Shown in pieces: positions 1-8,547 of a DNA stretch of 64,000 nucleotides. Made by a program: the position numbers and the translations under genes. Every line of letters starts with the position of its first letter. The stretch's first letter is position 1. Location of the stretch: NCBI GenBank assembly GCA_942492375.1, contig CALOEL010000013.1, positions 62,001 to 126,000 of the forward strand, given 5' to 3'. The notes under the pieces are model-generated. The model made no database searches and was not told the DNA's origin. It saw only the letters and a program-made list of their open reading frames with translations. The DNA is from JAHEAO01 sp942492375 (GTDB lineage Bacteria > Pseudomonadota > Alphaproteobacteria > Rhodobacterales > Rhodobacteraceae).

Positions 1-222
1 GGCCAACGCGATATCCGGCGGCTTCTGATCATCGGCGCGATGACCGTGATCCGATGGGCATGCCGCAAATCCCCTCCCGAGAACTCATGGCTGGCGCGTA
101 TGTTGGCGCGCAAGCCACGCATGCTCGTTGCGATCGCGCTAGCCAACAAGATGGCTCGGTCGATCTGGGCAATGATGACGAAGAATGAGAGCTACAAGGA
201 ATCCGGGCTGGCTGCGGCATAG
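1..222 (+). mobile_element. IS110-family transposase, C-terminal end (cut by window edge)
   Basis: The frame is open from the first base to TAG at 220-222 and gives 73 residues. It begins GQRDIRRLLIIGAM and continues WLARMLARKPRMLVAIALANKMARSIWAM, a pattern I recognise as the C-terminal end of IS110/IS116/IS902 transposases (DEDD-type recombinases). The N-terminal catalytic part lies outside the window, so I cannot tell whether the copy is intact. IS110 elements usually lack terminal inverted repeats, and I found no clear right boundary. Its position next to a gene-poor stretch and a lower-GC PrpD gene suggests that this edge of the island has been rearranged. Confidence 0.8.
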
Positions 223-770
223 CAAACGCTGCGCTGCTGTGAGCACGGATCGTCGGCGTGTGAGGAGGTCAGCGAACGGTAAGGACAAAGATCGGTGAGA
301 GTGGGTCTGGGAATTCATCCGGGTCAGTGAGCCACGAGCTCGCAGAACTGATTTGCACCAGGTCCGCGTAGCTCCATACCGGCCAGCGGTCGTATTCGTG
401 CCGCAACGAAAGGCCTGATACATGACCGCACCCGATCACACGTCCAAATCGTTCGAAGAGAGCCTTGCATGAACGGGGGTATCCATACATGTCTCCAAGA
501 ATGATTGGCAATTCAACAATTGGCGTTAGAAGCGGCCTCGCCAGCGTTCGGTCACATTGCGGTGAGCCGCTTCGTAGTTAGTGCGACGAAAGGGAAGAAA
601 ACTTTCGGCAGCAAGCCCAATGGCGTCGGATACTGTAACGTGATCGACCTCGCGGGACACATTTAAGTACTTGACACCTCTCTGGCTCATGCGGTCCGGT
701 ACGAACGGCAACAATCAAAACGAGTGCCAAACCGATTGTTTGGGATCCAATGGGCTCATGGGAGACATTC
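223..770. other. Gene-poor stretch after the IS110 end, with possible gene debris
   Basis: About 550 bases without a convincing gene. On the minus strand two adjoining open frames (stop near 526, and 269-511) read like protein rather than shadow. The first ends in residues such as AIGLAAESFLPFRRTNYEAA. The second, in another frame, continues PIILGDMYGYPRSCKALFERFG. They could be two parts of one frameshifted, unrecognised gene. I cannot assign a family. The rest may be the IS110 right flank. Confidence 0.3.
727..743. promoter_or_regulatory. Inverted repeat CCAAAC-N5-GTTTGG ahead of the PrpD gene
   Basis: A perfect 6-bp inverted repeat, CCAAAC CGATT GTTTGG, lies 27 bases before the GTG start that I favour for the PrpD gene. 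It could be an operator for that gene. It differs in sequence and spacing from the TCTAAC-N4-GTTAGA palindromes elsewhere in the window, so it would belong to another regulator. Confidence 0.35.
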
Positions 771-2156
771 GTGATCGACACTAGAACAGACTGGAGCACT
801 TCAACCATAGAGGGAACCGCGAAGCTGGCCGAATTCGCCTCGTCGCTGTCAATAGCTGATATCCCAACGCATGTAGTTGAGCGAGCGGTCGACCTTTATG
901 TTGACTGGGCTGGATCCGCATTTTCCGGTGCACGTCATCGGGCAATCGTTGCGATCGATGATTTCGCAAAGGAAATGGGTCCCGATCAGGGGAGATCGGA
1001 AGTACTTATCTCAGGCCGCATGACGTCACCTTATTTTGCCGCTTTTGTGAATGCCGCCGCTTCGCATGTTTCCGAACAGGACGATGTCCATAATGGCTCC
1101 GTGTTTCATCCTGGTGCGGTCGTTTTTCCTGCTGGGCTAGCGATCGCGCAGCATTGCAATGCGAGCGGAACCGAATTTTTAACGGCGTGCGTTGCCGGAT
1201 ACGAAACCGGAATCCGCATCGGGGAATATCTCGGCCTTCCACACTACAAGATCTTTCATACGACTGGAACTGCAGGAGCGCTTGCTGCGGCTGCCGTGGC
1301 AGGACGTCTTCTCAAACTCGATTCCCAGCAGATGTTGAACGCTCTTGGCTCTGCCGGCACTCAGGCCGCAGGTCTTTGGGAGTTTCTTAAAGATGCGGCA
1401 GATTCCAAACAGCTTCATACTGCGAATGCTGCCGGCAATGGTGTGATTGCGGCAAGCCTTGCCGCCCGAGGTTTCACGGGTGCAAAACAAATCCTTGAAG
1501 GCGAAAAAGGAATGGCCGCTGGAATGTCTTCGAACTGTGCCCTGGAGAAGATCAGTACCGGGTTGGGTGTCAGATGGGGTCTTGCAGAGACGTCATTTAA
1601 GTATCATGCATCGTGCCGCCACACTCATCCTGCTGCAGATGCTCTTCTTGAGCTGATGCTGGAAAATTACTTGAACACCGAGGACATCGAGCATGTCACC
1701 GCGCATGTGCACCAGGCAGCACTTGATGTACTGGGCTCAGTCACCTTCCCAACCACTGTTCATCAGGCGAAGTTCTCTATGCCCGCAACGTTGGCATTGA
1801 TTGCAATCCACCGGCGAGCCGGCATGGCCGAGTTCGACGGCATCCTTGAAAATGAACGGGCAAGGTCGTTCATGAACAGGATCGATATGGCTTTTGATCC
1901 CGAAGTGGAAAAGAAATACCCGGCATCCTGGATCGGAAAAGTATCTGTGACGCTAAAAGACGGGACAGTCCTAAGGCACCGCGTCGCAGAACCAAAAGGC
2001 GACCCTGGGAATACCCTGACGCGCGATGAGATTGAAGAAAAGGCGGGTCGTCTGGCAGAATATGGTGGAGTCCTGGACGCAGACAGGTGGGCGCAAGTTT
2101 CCCGTACTCTCTGGTCGGTCGCGTCAAGTGATGGGATCGGGCCACTTCTTGTCTGA
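771..2156 (+). CDS. MmgE/PrpD family protein
   Basis: A 461-residue member of the MmgE/PrpD family, which includes 2-methylcitrate dehydratase, cis-aconitate decarboxylase and iminodisuccinate epimerase. The N-terminal helical domain carries a stretch around HTTGTAGALAAAAVAGRLL, followed by a conserved ANAAGNG segment; the length is normal for the family. I chose GTG at 771 because GGGAG sits six bases before it; ATG at 750 is in frame but has no ribosome site. The gene stands alone between IS110 debris and a convergent acyl-CoA dehydrogenase operon. Its base composition looks less GC-rich than its neighbours, which suggests separate acquisition. The family does not fix the substrate, so calling it a methylcitrate dehydratase would be a guess. 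Confidence 0.85.
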   Translation: MIDTRTDWSTSTIEGTAKLAEFASSLSIADIPTHVVERAVDLYVDWAGSAFSGARHRAIVAIDDFAKEMGPDQGRSEVLISGRMTSPYFAAFVNAAASHVSEQDDVHNGSVFHPGAVVFPAGLAIAQHCNASGTEFLTACVAGYETGIRIGEYLGLPHYKIFHTTGTAGALAAAAVAGRLLKLDSQQMLNALGSAGTQAAGLWEFLKDAADSKQLHTANAAGNGVIAASLAARGFTGAKQILEGEKGMAAGMSSNCALEKISTGLGVRWGLAETSFKYHASCRHTHPAADALLELMLENYLNTEDIEHVTAHVHQAALDVLGSVTFPTTVHQAKFSMPATLALIAIHRRAGMAEFDGILENERARSFMNRIDMAFDPEVEKKYPASWIGKVSVTLKDGTVLRHRVAEPKGDPGNTLTRDEIEEKAGRLAEYGGVLDADRWAQVSRTLWSVASSDGIGPLLV

Positions 2157-2427
2157 CACACCAGACTCATATCCATTCCGACAGACCAAAAAAATCCATC
2201 GGGTATGGTAACGGATGGCGCAATCAGCGACATGATTGGCCGCATCGCCGCGCCTTAGGGAGCAATCGATGATACAAAGCGCCATCTCGTCTCGACGCTG
2301 CGGCGTCGGACGGGCATCCCAGATGCCGGCTGCCGAAATCCTGATCCGGAAAAGCGCCGCGCCGCCTCCCGCATCGACATCCCATCTTCGATCGCAAACA
2401 CCCGCCTCCGCGTTCATCGAAGATGCT

Positions 2428-3594
2428 CTAGAAAGCGTTGAACCCTGTCAGGTTTCGCCCGATGACCAGCTTCTGGATCTCGGTGGTGCCATCGGGGATC
2501 GGCATGATCTTTGCGTTTCGGAAATGGCGTTCCACGGGAAATTCCCGGGTGATGCCGTTGCCGCCATGGATCTGCACGGCCTTGCCGGCGATCTCGACGG
2601 CCATTTCCGTCGCATACCATTTCGCCATTGATGTCTGCGTATCGCAGCGCACACCTAGATCCAGCAGTTGCAGCCCGCGCTGGCAAAGAAGCCGCGCGGC
2701 ATCCAGTTGAGTAGCCATGTCGGCCAGATACCCCTGTATCATTTGATGCCCGCCGATCGGCTTGCCGTGCTGTTCGCGCTCCTTGGCATAGGCGACCGCG
2801 CATTCCAACGCGGCCTGTGCGATGCCGACGCTGGTCAGCCCGACGAAGACGCGCGCGCTTTCGAACAATTTCAGGGTCTGGAACAGCCCGCCCCCGGCAT
2901 TGCCCAGAACATGTGCCGAGGTGGTCTCGGCCCGGTCGAAGAACAGTTCGCAGGTGGAAGCGCCGACCAACCCCATCTTGCGCAGCTCACGGCTTTCATA
3001 ACCACCCTTGTCGCGGTCGACGATGACCATGGAAATCCCGTCGTCGAGGTTGCAAACCACGATCGCGAAATCCGACTGGGCGCCGTTGGAGATCCACAGT
3101 TTCTGGCCGGTGACGAAGATCTTGTCGCCCTCGCGCTCGGCGCGCGTTTTCACCTCGCGCACGTTCGAGCCGACCGAGGGTTCGGAGATGCAGGTGGCGC
3201 AGATACGTTCACTGCGCAATAACGGTTTGAGATAGGCCTCTTTCTGCGCCTTGTCCCCCAGCAGGTTGATCGCGAACACCGCGTGGCCCTGGATCAGCAC
3301 GGCGATGGCCAGATCGGCCCAGATGCGGGCCAGTTCCTCGTAGAGGATGCCATAGGTCATCCGGTCGATCCCGGCGCCGCCATCGGCCTCGGGGATCAGC
3401 CCGCTGATCAGCCCGAATTCCTCGACTTTGGCGAACAGGCCCTTGAGGGTTTCCGCATTGGGGGGATAGCCCAGCTCTTCGTATTTCTCGGCCAGCGGAG
3501 CGAACTCTGCCTCGGCCATCTTGCGGAAGTTCTCAAGCAACATGCGCTGTTCGTCGGTGTAAATTGCCTGTGCGGCTGCGATCACGGTTTCCAT
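2428..3594 (-). CDS. Acyl-CoA dehydrogenase
   Basis: A 388-residue FAD-dependent acyl-CoA dehydrogenase that would introduce an alpha,beta double bond into an acyl-CoA, passing electrons to ETF. It shows the usual order: helical N-domain, the CISEPSVGSN beta-domain stretch, and a C-domain with IHGGNGITREFPVER, where the Glu of REFP sits at the usual catalytic-base position. The start at 3594 is set by GGAAG six bases upstream; the open frame runs further 5' but overlaps the thiolase gene in another frame. It is the last gene of a minus-strand trio with a thiolase and a crotonase (gaps 16 and 17 bases), a compact beta-oxidation set. The substrate is unknown. Confidence 0.9.
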   Translation of the reverse strand: METVIAAAQAIYTDEQRMLLENFRKMAEAEFAPLAEKYEELGYPPNAETLKGLFAKVEEFGLISGLIPEADGGAGIDRMTYGILYEELARIWADLAIAVLIQGHAVFAINLLGDKAQKEAYLKPLLRSERICATCISEPSVGSNVREVKTRAEREGDKIFVTGQKLWISNGAQSDFAIVVCNLDDGISMVIVDRDKGGYESRELRKMGLVGASTCELFFDRAETTSAHVLGNAGGGLFQTLKLFESARVFVGLTSVGIAQAALECAVAYAKEREQHGKPIGGHQMIQGYLADMATQLDAARLLCQRGLQLLDLGVRCDTQTSMAKWYATEMAVEIAGKAVQIHGGNGITREFPVERHFRNAKIMPIPDGTTEIQKLVIGRNLTGFNAF

Positions 3595-3610
3595 TTTCTT
3601 CTTCCTTGTT

Positions 3611-4849
3611 TCAGCGACCCAAAATGGTGACGCAGGCGGCGGCTTCCTCGACGCCGTGCAGCCCGCCGCCGTTTTCGGCGATGGCGTTTTGTGCGCCTTC
3701 GACCTGGCGTGCGCCAGCCTCACCACGCAACTGCGTGACCAGTTCGTGGACTTGGCCGATGCCGGTGGCACCGACCGGGTGGCCCTTGGATTCCAACCCG
3801 CCGGAGGGGTTGACGGGGATGCGGCCGCCAATCGTGGTTTCGCCCCGCAGGCTGGCGGGGCCGCCCTCACCGAATTCGACAAAGCCGAGGTTCTCGATCT
3901 GGATCACCTCGCCCACGGCGGTGGCGTCATGCACCTCGGCCACCGACATATCCTCGGGGCCGAGCCCGGCCTGTTCATAGGCCTCAAGCGCGGCAAGCCG
4001 GGTCAGGTGGTTCCTGTAATCTTCCGCCGGTCGGTCGGTGCCCGAGCGCAGGATCGCCGCCTTGACCTTGATCGCGCGCTTGGGATCGAGGCCCAGCCTT
4101 TTCAACCCCTCGCCGGTGCACAGCACCGCCGCCGCGGCGCCGTCCGAGATCGGGGCGCACATCGGCAGGGTCAACGGATAGGTGATCGGCGGCGCGGCCA
4201 ATACCTGATCGACGCTCATGGCATCGCGGTATTGCGCCAGCGGGTTATGCGCGGAATGCGCGTGGTTCTTGGCGGCGACGGCGGCGAATTGTTCCTGCGT
4301 GGTGCCGAAGGTCTGCATGTGCAGCCGTGCAAAACCGGCGTAGACATCCATGAACACGCTGTAGGGCCTGGGTGATTTCGACCCTTCCGGTTCTTCGACC
4401 CCGGCGCCCAGATCGGCCAGGCGCTGTGCGACCTCTTCGCCATTGCTGACATCCCAGCCACTGTCGAAAGCCGAGAACATCAGCGCGCGGTCGTCGGAGT
4501 ACATTTTCTCGGCGCCCACGGCCAGGCAGCAATCGCCATTGCCGGCCTTGAGGAAATCCACCGCCAGCTTGAACCCGGTCGAGGCGCTGGCGCAGGCGTT
4601 TTCGACATTCACCACCGGAATGCCCTGAATGCCCATTTCACGCAGCGCGATCTCGCCGCGGATCATGTGCTGGCCCTCCATATGGCCCTGAACCGCGTTC
4701 GAGAAGAACGCACCGTCGATTTTCTGAGCCGGCAACCCTGCATCCGCCAAGGCGTTGGTGACGGCTTCGCCGGTCATGTCCTTGATTGATTTTTCCCGGA
4801 ATTTTCCGAACGGCGTCATGCCGACGCCGACAACATAGATATCCTGCAT
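3611..4849 (-). CDS. Thiolase family protein (SCP2/lipid-transfer type acetyl-CoA acyltransferase)
   Basis: A 412-residue thiolase that would cleave a 3-oxoacyl-CoA with CoA. The nucleophilic Cys lies in VENACASAST. EVHDATA and GGLESKGHPVGATG match the SCP2-type thiolase active-site segments, rather than the NEAFA pattern of classical FadA thiolases. AGGAGG precedes the ATG at 4849. It sits between the acyl-CoA dehydrogenase and the enoyl-CoA hydratase of the same operon. SCP2-type thiolases often serve branched or steroid-like substrates, which would fit the window, but that is inference. A second paralogue is at 50080-51264. Confidence 0.88.
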   Translation of the reverse strand: MQDIYVVGVGMTPFGKFREKSIKDMTGEAVTNALADAGLPAQKIDGAFFSNAVQGHMEGQHMIRGEIALREMGIQGIPVVNVENACASASTGFKLAVDFLKAGNGDCCLAVGAEKMYSDDRALMFSAFDSGWDVSNGEEVAQRLADLGAGVEEPEGSKSPRPYSVFMDVYAGFARLHMQTFGTTQEQFAAVAAKNHAHSAHNPLAQYRDAMSVDQVLAAPPITYPLTLPMCAPISDGAAAAVLCTGEGLKRLGLDPKRAIKVKAAILRSGTDRPAEDYRNHLTRLAALEAYEQAGLGPEDMSVAEVHDATAVGEVIQIENLGFVEFGEGGPASLRGETTIGGRIPVNPSGGLESKGHPVGATGIGQVHELVTQLRGEAGARQVEGAQNAIAENGGGLHGVEEAAACVTILGR

Positions 4850-4866
4850 TGTTCGTTCCTCCTGAC

Positions 4867-5655
4867 CTAGTAGCCGCGGAAGTTCGGTTTTCGTTTTTCG
4901 GCAAAGGCCGTCAGACCTTCGCGCATGTCCCATGACCGCATATGGGCGCGCAGGTTCAGCATCTCGTCTGCCAGCGCGGCGGGTTCGTCCACGTTCATAG
5001 ACCGGTTGGCGACCGCCTTCATGCGGCGCAGAACGGCCGGACTTTTGTCAGACAGCTTGTCGGTAAAGGTTTGAACCGACTGGCGCAGATCGGCATCGGG
5101 AACGACCTTGTTCACCAACCCCCATTCCATCATCTCTTGCGCCGAAACGTTTTCGCCTGAGAACAACAGGTATTTCGCCCGGTTCAGACCGATCCGGCGC
5201 GGCAGGATCGCCGCGCCACCGGCGCCGGGAAAGACGCCGAAATTGGAATGGGCATCGCCCAGCTTTGCGCTTTCGGCGGCAAAGACCAGATCGCAGGCCA
5301 TCACCATTTCAAGGCCGCCCGCCATCGCCAGCCCGTTTACGGCCGCAATCACGGGTTTGGGGCCATTGCGCATCAGTCCGAATGCATGATCGACCAGATC
5401 CAGAAGATCGGGTTCGCCCGGGCCATGTTTCGCGCCTGCAACTTCCTTCAGATCGGCACCGGCACAAAATGCCCGTCCGGTTCCAGTCAGGGCGATGGCG
5501 CGAACGCTGTCATCGCCCATGGCGTTCTCGATTGCCTGTGTCATCTCGTGCAGCATCTGCATCGAGATCGCATTCATCTGGTCGGTTCTCTGGAAGGTAA
5601 TCCATTCGGTTTGACCGACCCGTTCAAGGGATAGGGTCTTGGGCGCTTCAACCAT
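4867..5655 (-). CDS. Enoyl-CoA hydratase/isomerase (crotonase) family protein
   Basis: A 262-residue crotonase-fold protein. The oxyanion-hole motif FCAGADLKE and the segment AMAGGLEMVMACDLVF are clear, and the Glu of GGLE matches the first catalytic Glu of enoyl-CoA hydratase. At the position of the second catalytic Glu (PE before the GxxPGxGG stretch) it has His (GDAHSNFGVFPGAGG), so the reaction may be hydration, isomerisation or hydrolysis. It is the first gene of the three-gene operon ending at 2428, with AGAGG before its ATG. The CaiB-type gene at 5768 is divergent. Confidence 0.88.
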   Translation of the reverse strand: MVEAPKTLSLERVGQTEWITFQRTDQMNAISMQMLHEMTQAIENAMGDDSVRAIALTGTGRAFCAGADLKEVAGAKHGPGEPDLLDLVDHAFGLMRNGPKPVIAAVNGLAMAGGLEMVMACDLVFAAESAKLGDAHSNFGVFPGAGGAAILPRRIGLNRAKYLLFSGENVSAQEMMEWGLVNKVVPDADLRQSVQTFTDKLSDKSPAVLRRMKAVANRSMNVDEPAALADEMLNLRAHMRSWDMREGLTAFAEKRKPNFRGY

Positions 5656-5767
5656 GGTAAGCCTCTGAGTTATATAGATAATTTTAGATTTTGGGGTTGC
5701 TTTTCGCAGGGTCTTGCGATGCTATGGGCGGACCCGCACGCGGGTGAAACGAGAACGAGAGACCAAA

Positions 5768-6871
5768 ATGAGCAATGCACCACTTTCCGGATTGAAGATC
5801 CTTAGCCTGGCGGAACAGTTTCCCGGCCCGTATGCGACGATGCTCTTGTCGGACATGGGGGCCGAGGTCATCATGATCGAACGTCCGGGCCTTGGCGATC
5901 CGGCACGGCAGTTTCCGCCGCTGTTCAGGGCGCTGAACCGGGGCAAGCGCAGCGTGGCGCTGGATCTGAAATCCACCCAGGGGCTGGCCCGGTTCCGTGA
6001 ATTGGCCCGGTCGGCCGACGTGATCGTCGAGGGATTCCGGCCCGGGAAGCTCGACGCGCTGGGAGCCGGGTATGAAGCGATACGAAAGATCAACCCGCGG
6101 CTGGTTCACGTGTCGGTTTCGGGCTACGGACAGGATGGGCCCTATCGTGACCGGGCGGGGCACGACCTGAGTTATGAAGGTGTCGGCGGATTGTTGGCAG
6201 ATCAGGCCGAAACCGGAAAACCCGGGGTGTTGCCGGCTATTCCGCTTGCCGATATCGGCGCCGCGCTGTTTGCGGCCATTGCAATACTTTCGGCAGTGGT
6301 CTCCAGCCAGAGGACGGGGAATGGCCGCTATGTCGACGTGTCGATGTCGGATGCGGTGGTTTCCATGCTCACCGCGTTTCTCGTACCCGCGGCCAATGGC
6401 ACACCGTTGGGCGATTTCATCGCCGAACCGGCCTATGGCGTTTTCACCTGCGGCGACGGCAAGCTTGTGACGCTGTCCATCGCGCATGAAGATTGGTTCT
6501 GGCGCCCGTTCTGCGAAGTGATCGGCAAGCCCGAGCATGCGGGATTGAAAGGCCGCGAACGTGTCGCCCGAAAGGACGAGCTGCGCCAAGAGATCGCGGC
6601 GGTACTGGTGGGCAGGACGCGCGATGAATGGGGGCAGATATTCGATGGGGCGGGGGTGCCCTGGGGCCCGGTCAATTCGCTGGCCGAAACTCTTGATGAC
6701 CCGCATGTGCGCGCCAGAGGCCTGTTGCGAACGCTTGCGCGCGAAGATGGCGGTGCCGAGGTCTTTCTGGTCCAGCCCCTGAAATTTGACGGTTTCGAGA
6801 CCGAATTGTCCGGTCCGCCGCCGGCCATCGGTGCCGACAATAAAACCCTTCTTGGAGAAGGACCTGTCTAA
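5768..6871 (+). CDS. CaiB/BaiF family (class III) CoA-transferase
   Basis: A 367-residue class III CoA-transferase, which would move CoA from a donor thioester to a carboxylic acid. N-terminal SLAEQFPGPYATMLLSDMGAEVIMIE and the IPLADIGAAL segment, holding the catalytic Asp typical of the family, are present; the length is slightly short of CaiB/Frc (about 400). ATG 5768 is chosen because MSNAPLSGLKIL aligns with family starts and a GA-rich site (GAGAGACC) lies upstream; the frame is open to 5714. It is divergent from the crotonase at 5655 and convergent with the SDR at 6894. A second CaiB-type gene starts at 59724. Confidence 0.88.
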   Translation: MSNAPLSGLKILSLAEQFPGPYATMLLSDMGAEVIMIERPGLGDPARQFPPLFRALNRGKRSVALDLKSTQGLARFRELARSADVIVEGFRPGKLDALGAGYEAIRKINPRLVHVSVSGYGQDGPYRDRAGHDLSYEGVGGLLADQAETGKPGVLPAIPLADIGAALFAAIAILSAVVSSQRTGNGRYVDVSMSDAVVSMLTAFLVPAANGTPLGDFIAEPAYGVFTCGDGKLVTLSIAHEDWFWRPFCEVIGKPEHAGLKGRERVARKDELRQEIAAVLVGRTRDEWGQIFDGAGVPWGPVNSLAETLDDPHVRARGLLRTLAREDGGAEVFLVQPLKFDGFETELSGPPPAIGADNKTLLGEGPV

Positions 6872-6893
6872 GGTCCATTCTCCGCATTGGTTG

Positions 6894-7682
6894 TTAGCAG
6901 GCAAAGGAATACCCGCCATTGACTGGATAGGTTTGCCCGGTGATCCAACTGGCCGCATCCGAGCACAGAAACAGTATCATTCCCGCAGGATCTTCCGGTT
7001 CGCCCAACCGGCGGATCACATACTGCGACAAAGCTCGCTTTTCGGTTTCCGCATCGGGGATAAGATCGGCAACCGCCGGCGTTCTGGTGCCGCCGAGGGC
7101 TACGCAATTGGCCGTGATCCCGAACCGGCCGCCGGCTTTTGCGATGGCGCGCATGAAACCCGCGGCCCCCGCTTTAGCGCCGGAATAGACCGCCAGATGC
7201 GGCTCGCCCACACGGCCCGCATCGGAAATGACCGTCACGATGCGCCCATAACCACCTTTGACCATCAAGGGCATCGCGTGACGGGTACAGTTCAGCACCC
7301 CGTCAAAATTGGTCGCCATCCAGCGCTTCCATTCCGTGGGGTCCGATTCCCAAAAAGGCACCAGATCATCGAGCCGCGAGGTCGGCCCCGCGTTCCCGGC
7401 GTTGTTGACCAGAATATCCACGCTTCCCAGAGCCGACTGCGCCTCGGCGAAGGCCGCGCCGACGGCCTCGAAGTCCGAGACGTCAAAGGCGATCGGCAGC
7501 GCCTTGACACCTGCCGCTTCGACTTCCGCAGCAACGCTTTCCGCCCGCTCGGCGTGGAAGTCGTTGATCACAACGGCACCCGCGCCGTGCTCGGCCAGGT
7601 AAAGCGCAACCTGTCGACCCACGCCTTGCCCCGCTCCGGTTACAATTGCAGTACGTCCCTTGATATGGAGTATGTCACTCAT
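6894..7682 (-). CDS. SDR-family oxidoreductase (probable 3-hydroxyacyl-CoA dehydrogenase)
   Basis: A 262-residue classical short-chain dehydrogenase. The cofactor motif TGAGQGVG (about residues 15-22), NNAG (about 91), and the catalytic Ser and YSGAK Tyr/Lys are all present. The central stretch ISDAGRVGEP resembles 2-hydroxycyclohexanecarboxyl-CoA dehydrogenase-like SDRs (compare 35520-36281). AAGGAACGACA before ATG is a good ribosome site. It is the last gene of the livG-fadD-livHM-SBP-livF run, 12 bases after livF, and may act on the CoA ester formed from the imported compound. Confidence 0.87.
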   Translation of the reverse strand: MSDILHIKGRTAIVTGAGQGVGRQVALYLAEHGAGAVVINDFHAERAESVAAEVEAAGVKALPIAFDVSDFEAVGAAFAEAQSALGSVDILVNNAGNAGPTSRLDDLVPFWESDPTEWKRWMATNFDGVLNCTRHAMPLMVKGGYGRIVTVISDAGRVGEPHLAVYSGAKAGAAGFMRAIAKAGGRFGITANCVALGGTRTPAVADLIPDAETEKRALSQYVIRRLGEPEDPAGMILFLCSDAASWITGQTYPVNGGYSFAC

Positions 7683-7694
7683 TGTCGTTCCTTC

Positions 7695-8486
7695 CTACCC
7701 GAGCCAGCGCTTGCGGCGCCGATAGTGCTTGATGTCGCGATAGCTCTTCCGTTCACCTGAGGCGGAGACACCAAGATAGAACTCTTTGACGTCCTCGTTT
7801 TCTGCGAGTTTGTCTGCCGGGCCATCCAGAACGATGCGACCGTTTTCCATCACATAGGCATAGTCGGCGATCGACAGGGCCGCGGCGCTGTTCTGTTCGA
7901 CCAGAAAGAAGGTCGTGCCTTGGGCCTTGAGCTGCTTGAGAACTTCGTAAACATCGCGGATCATCATCGGCGCCAATCCCAGCGACGGCTCGTCGATTAC
8001 GATGATCCTAGGCCTCGCCATCATTGCCCGGCCGATCAGCAACAATTGCTGTTCGCCACCCGACATGAAGCCGGCGGTGCGACTGCGCAGGTCCGCAAGG
8101 CGCGGCATCAGGGAATAAACGTGATCCAGCCGGTGTTTCAATTCGGCCGCGTTGGGCGCCATATGCCCGCCCACGATCAGGTTTTGCTCGGAGGTCAGGT
8201 GACGCAACACGCGTCGGCCCTCCATCACGTGGATCAGTCCGTTCTTTACAACATCCGACGCTTCCAGATTCTGGACCGGCTTGCCGTTTAAGATGATCGA
8301 TCCCGCCGAAACTTTCCCGTCTTCGGATTTCAGCGTCCCGGAAATGGCTTTAAGCGTTGTGCTTTTTCCCGCCCCGTTGCCCCCAAGCAGCGCGACGCAT
8401 TGACCTTCGCGTACAGTGATGGAAACACCCTTGAGCGCCAAGATAACGTCGGAATAGATCACTTCTACGTTGTTGAGTTCCAGCAT
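7695..8486 (-). CDS. livF: LIV/HAAT-type ABC transporter ATP-binding protein (LivF-like)
   Basis: A 263-residue ATPase of the branched-chain amino acid (HAAT) importer class, located on the cytoplasmic face of the membrane. Walker A GGNGAGKST (about 35-43), the signature SGGEQQ and Walker B IIVIDEPSLGLAP are intact. The C-terminal tail after VKEFYLG is longer than in plain LivF and rich in Arg/Lys/Tyr, as in LivF copies linked to acyl-CoA ligases. ATG 8486 was chosen because MLELNNVEV is the family start and GAAGG precedes it; the frame is open to 8621 but that would extend into the binding-protein gene. It pairs with LivG at 13780. The cargo is probably an organic acid rather than leucine, judging from the neighbours. 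Confidence 0.92.
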   Translation of the reverse strand: MLELNNVEVIYSDVILALKGVSITVREGQCVALLGGNGAGKSTTLKAISGTLKSEDGKVSAGSIILNGKPVQNLEASDVVKNGLIHVMEGRRVLRHLTSEQNLIVGGHMAPNAAELKHRLDHVYSLMPRLADLRSRTAGFMSGGEQQLLLIGRAMMARPRIIVIDEPSLGLAPMMIRDVYEVLKQLKAQGTTFFLVEQNSAAALSIADYAYVMENGRIVLDGPADKLAENEDVKEFYLGVSASGERKSYRDIKHYRRRKRWLG

Positions 8487-8547
8487 GGCCTTCGCGCCTG
8501 GGTTTCGGGACGGGAACGGGCGCCGCTTGTGCGGCGCCCGGTTCATC

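Noticed and set aside
3595..3882. The long 5' extension of the acyl-CoA dehydrogenase frame to 3882
   Set aside because: The extra residues are low-complexity Ala/Pro/Ser and overlap the thiolase in another frame; the GGAAG-ATG at 3594 and family alignment fix the start.
5672..5690. ATATAGATAATTTTAGA, near the crotonase/CaiB divergent gap, resembling both a BioR box (TTATAGATAA, one mismatch) and the TCTAAC palindrome
   Set aside because: Only a partial match to either; there is no biotin gene here and the left arm of the palindrome is lost. It could be chance in an AT-rich promoter region.
5684..6958. A 424-codon open frame on the minus strand opposite the CaiB gene
   Set aside because: It is the antisense of a well-conserved coding region in GC-rich DNA and its translation shows no family motif.
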